8,527 nucleotides of DNA from Verrucomicrobiaceae bacterium (GTDB lineage Bacteria > Verrucomicrobiota > Verrucomicrobiae > Verrucomicrobiales > Akkermansiaceae). Below are positions 7,306 to 8,527 of this stretch, one piece after another. The first letter of the stretch is position 1; the number at the start of each line of letters is the position of its first letter. The DNA is taken from contig CANBTO010000198.1 in the NCBI GenBank assembly GCA_947372405.1, positions 1 to 8,527 on the forward strand, read 5' to 3'. Position numbers and translations under genes: made by a program. The notes under the pieces are model-generated. The model had not been told where the DNA came from and did not search any database. It was given only the letters and a program-made list of their open reading frames with translations.

Positions 7306-8076
7306 TCAAGGCAGTCCCGCCAGAGTCGACCTCCCGAGCTCCTTCAGCTCGTAGTCATCCTTCTCCTTGTTTGGCATTTTGAGTCCCCTTTCGAGGCACT
7401 TGCGCGCATCCGCATTGTCTTCCATCTGGGCGTAAGTGATGCCCAGCGCGATGTGATGCCTCAGACGTCCGGGATTCAGCGAAATAGCCTTGGTGAAACA
7501 AGAAACAGCATCCGCATTCGTGCCGACCGGAAGCTTGCCATACAAAGCCTCTCCAATCGACCGCTTCACTCCCGTAATATTCGCCAGCGACTGGTTCCAG
7601 CGGCCCAACACATGCCATGCAGTGTCATTGGCGGGATTCAATTTGATGGCGCGGTCCGCCGCCGCCTTGATAAGCGGTGAGGCCACAACCTGTTCGCCTT
7701 TCCCCTCATAGGGAAGCATCTTGCCGTAGGTAATGGCTGGCGAAAGCTGGGCGTCGGAATTGTCAGGTGCAAGTGCGGCCGCGCGTTTGGCATAGCTCAG
7801 GGAAATGTTGCCATACTTGAGCTTGTCACTGGTGTTGCATGTGTCGCACATCATATGGCGGTACTGTCGTGCGATGCTGAGCAGGAGTTCGACATTATTG
7901 GGATCAAGTTTCTCCGCGGCAAGATAGCTTTGGAGGGCCAAGCCCGGATTGAAGGACTTGTCAGCGGCATCGCCCTTCGCGATGAGTTCGGCAACGGTTG
8001 CCGCCCGCCCCGCAACGTTGCCAAGAAACAACAGAGAAATGACTGCCAGGGAACGGAAGGAGTAAAGTGCATGCAT
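7306..8076 (-). CDS. Exported TPR-repeat protein, RMDN/FAM82-like
   Basis: The predicted protein has 256 residues. The ATG at 8076-8074 is chosen because it is followed at once by a signal peptide: a short n-region with Arg8, the hydrophobic stretch LAVISLLFLG (10-19) and likely cleavage near Ala25/Ala26. An in-frame extension to 8280 would bury that signal and looks non-coding. The mature part is helical repeats of TPR type at about 35-72, 86-120, 134-166 and 186-234, with recurring (K/S)LxPxN/G turns (LDPNN, LAPDN, LNPAN, LNPGR). The segment AWHVLGRWNQSLA followed by GEALYGKLPVGTNADA resembles the conserved core of RMDN/FAM82 proteins and their bacterial relatives. Its role is unknown; TPRs usually bind proteins, here probably in the periplasm. 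Oddities are a CDTC motif (Cys77, Cys80) and two more cysteines (193, 227). No clear Shine-Dalgarno or promoter was found. It probably lies outside the biosynthetic cluster. Confidence 0.85.
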   Translation of the reverse strand: MHALYSFRSLAVISLLFLGNVAGRAATVAELIAKGDAADKSFNPGLALQSYLAAEKLDPNNVELLLSIARQYRHMMCDTCNTSDKLKYGNISLSYAKRAAALAPDNSDAQLSPAITYGKMLPYEGKGEQVVASPLIKAAADRAIKLNPANDTAWHVLGRWNQSLANITGVKRSIGEALYGKLPVGTNADAVSCFTKAISLNPGRLRHHIALGITYAQMEDNADARKCLERGLKMPNKEKDDYELKELGRSTLAGLP

Positions 8077-8527
8077 GACCAGATGGTTTTGTGAAAAATT
8101 TCGTTCTTTCCGATCGATCCGAGATGAAAACCACTCGAGACGGCAGGACTGAACGGAAACCCAAGATCGATACCACCCAATCCAATTCACTGCAAACGAT
8201 GATTTCTCTTTCGCAGCCAGTTCCGGGCATACTCGAGGCCAGCGCATTGATCCCGACCAGAAGCTCATCGCGTCCGGCATGTCAATCGTCGACTCGGCGG
8301 CAAAAGCTCAGGGCTATCAAGCTAGGGATGGGATCTGTTGGTGGTAAGTGGTGTCGAGCAGCCAGCCGGTTGAATCCTCCGAACGGATCCGCCCTGCAAA
8401 CTTTTTCCCCGGAGTCCCTTCCACGGACTCCGGGGAGACAGCGGTTTTTTAGCACATCAACATCCATCATCTCCCGCCGAAGAGAAGGAACTTCGGCCAA
8501 AAACGATATTGGAAACGCGAATCGGAA
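8077..8527. other. 451-bp stretch with no supportable gene
   Basis: This region lies upstream of the TPR gene and should contain its promoter, but no convincing -35/-10 pair was found. Open frames exist on both strands (plus strand open from 8079 to the edge; minus strand 8282-8527). Their translations are rich in Ser, Arg, Thr and Pro, use rare codons such as AGA, AGG, ATA and CTA, and show no domain. The only clear structure is the hairpin at 8407-8435. A neighbouring gene may begin beyond the right edge. Confidence 0.6.
8407..8435. terminator. Perfect 11-bp GC-rich hairpin, possible terminator
   Basis: CCCCGGAGTCC (8407-8417) and GGACTCCGGGG (8425-8435) form a perfect 11-bp stem with a 7-nt loop. 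On the plus strand a run of six T (8445-8450) follows, but nine bases after the stem, further than in a typical intrinsic terminator. On the minus strand the stem is followed by AAAAAG and has no T run. No plus-strand gene ends just before it. Alternatives are the 3' end of an unrecognised small RNA or a dispersed palindromic repeat. Confidence 0.35.

Noticed and set aside
8077..8280. N-terminal extension of the TPR protein by 68 residues
   Set aside because: It would place a Trp/Ser/Arg-rich non-repetitive segment in front of a clear signal peptide; the ATG at 8076 explains the sequence better.
8368..8377. GGTTGAATCC, resembling the T-arm of a tRNA
   Set aside because: It lacks the C of GGTTCGAATCC, and no matching acceptor, D-arm or anticodon stem could be drawn around it.
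8124..8527. Plus-strand frame from ATG 8124, open to the edge (134 codons)
   Set aside because: The translation is low-complexity and rich in Ser, Arg and Thr, uses rare codons, crosses the 8407-8435 hairpin and shows no motif. The opposing minus-strand frame is open as well, which suggests chance.
1..8527. CRISPR array, insertion sequence, attachment site or toxin-antitoxin pair
   Set aside because: No regularly spaced repeats, transposase, integrase, terminal repeats or small paired genes were found on either strand.

Overview
The window appears to be the start of a bacterial polyketide-type biosynthetic locus, plus one flanking gene that is probably unrelated. The DNA is moderately GC-rich (about 60% by eye). 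Start sites lack strong, well-spaced Shine-Dalgarno sequences. The exported TPR protein on the right is of a type I associate with Verrucomicrobiota, Planctomycetota and Bacteroidota. Verrucomicrobiota is therefore my best guess for the host, but this is an inference, not a proof.

Layout. (1) Positions 1-4911, minus strand: the first 1637 codons of a very large modular type I polyketide synthase (KS-AT-DH-C-methyltransferase, then the first strand of a ketoreductase-type structural fold). It runs off the left edge of the window, so no KR, ER, ACP or further module is visible. (2) Positions 4912-5226: a 315-bp divergent intergenic region with two weak promoter candidates, a 16-bp near-palindrome, and a puzzling minus-strand open frame that looks protein-like only if one extra G is allowed in a G4 run. 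(3) Positions 5227-7188, plus strand: a complete glutamine-hydrolysing asparagine-synthetase-family amidotransferase of 653 aa with both active sites intact. (4) Positions 7189-7305: a short convergent gap with a possible terminator for the next gene. (5) Positions 7306-8076, minus strand: a 256-aa exported TPR protein resembling bacterial relatives of RMDN/FAM82 proteins. (6) Positions 8077-8527: 451 bp without a gene I can support, containing one perfect 11-bp-stem hairpin.

How the genes may work together. The PKS and the amidotransferase are divergently transcribed from one shared control region, which suggests a common pathway. AsnB-family enzymes in other polyketide pathways make malonamate-type starter units (the OxyD precedent) or amidate carboxylates. 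The simplest hypothesis is that this locus makes an amide-bearing, alpha-methylated polyketide. The TPR gene points towards the locus and ends convergently with the amidotransferase gene; it probably marks the right boundary of the cluster.
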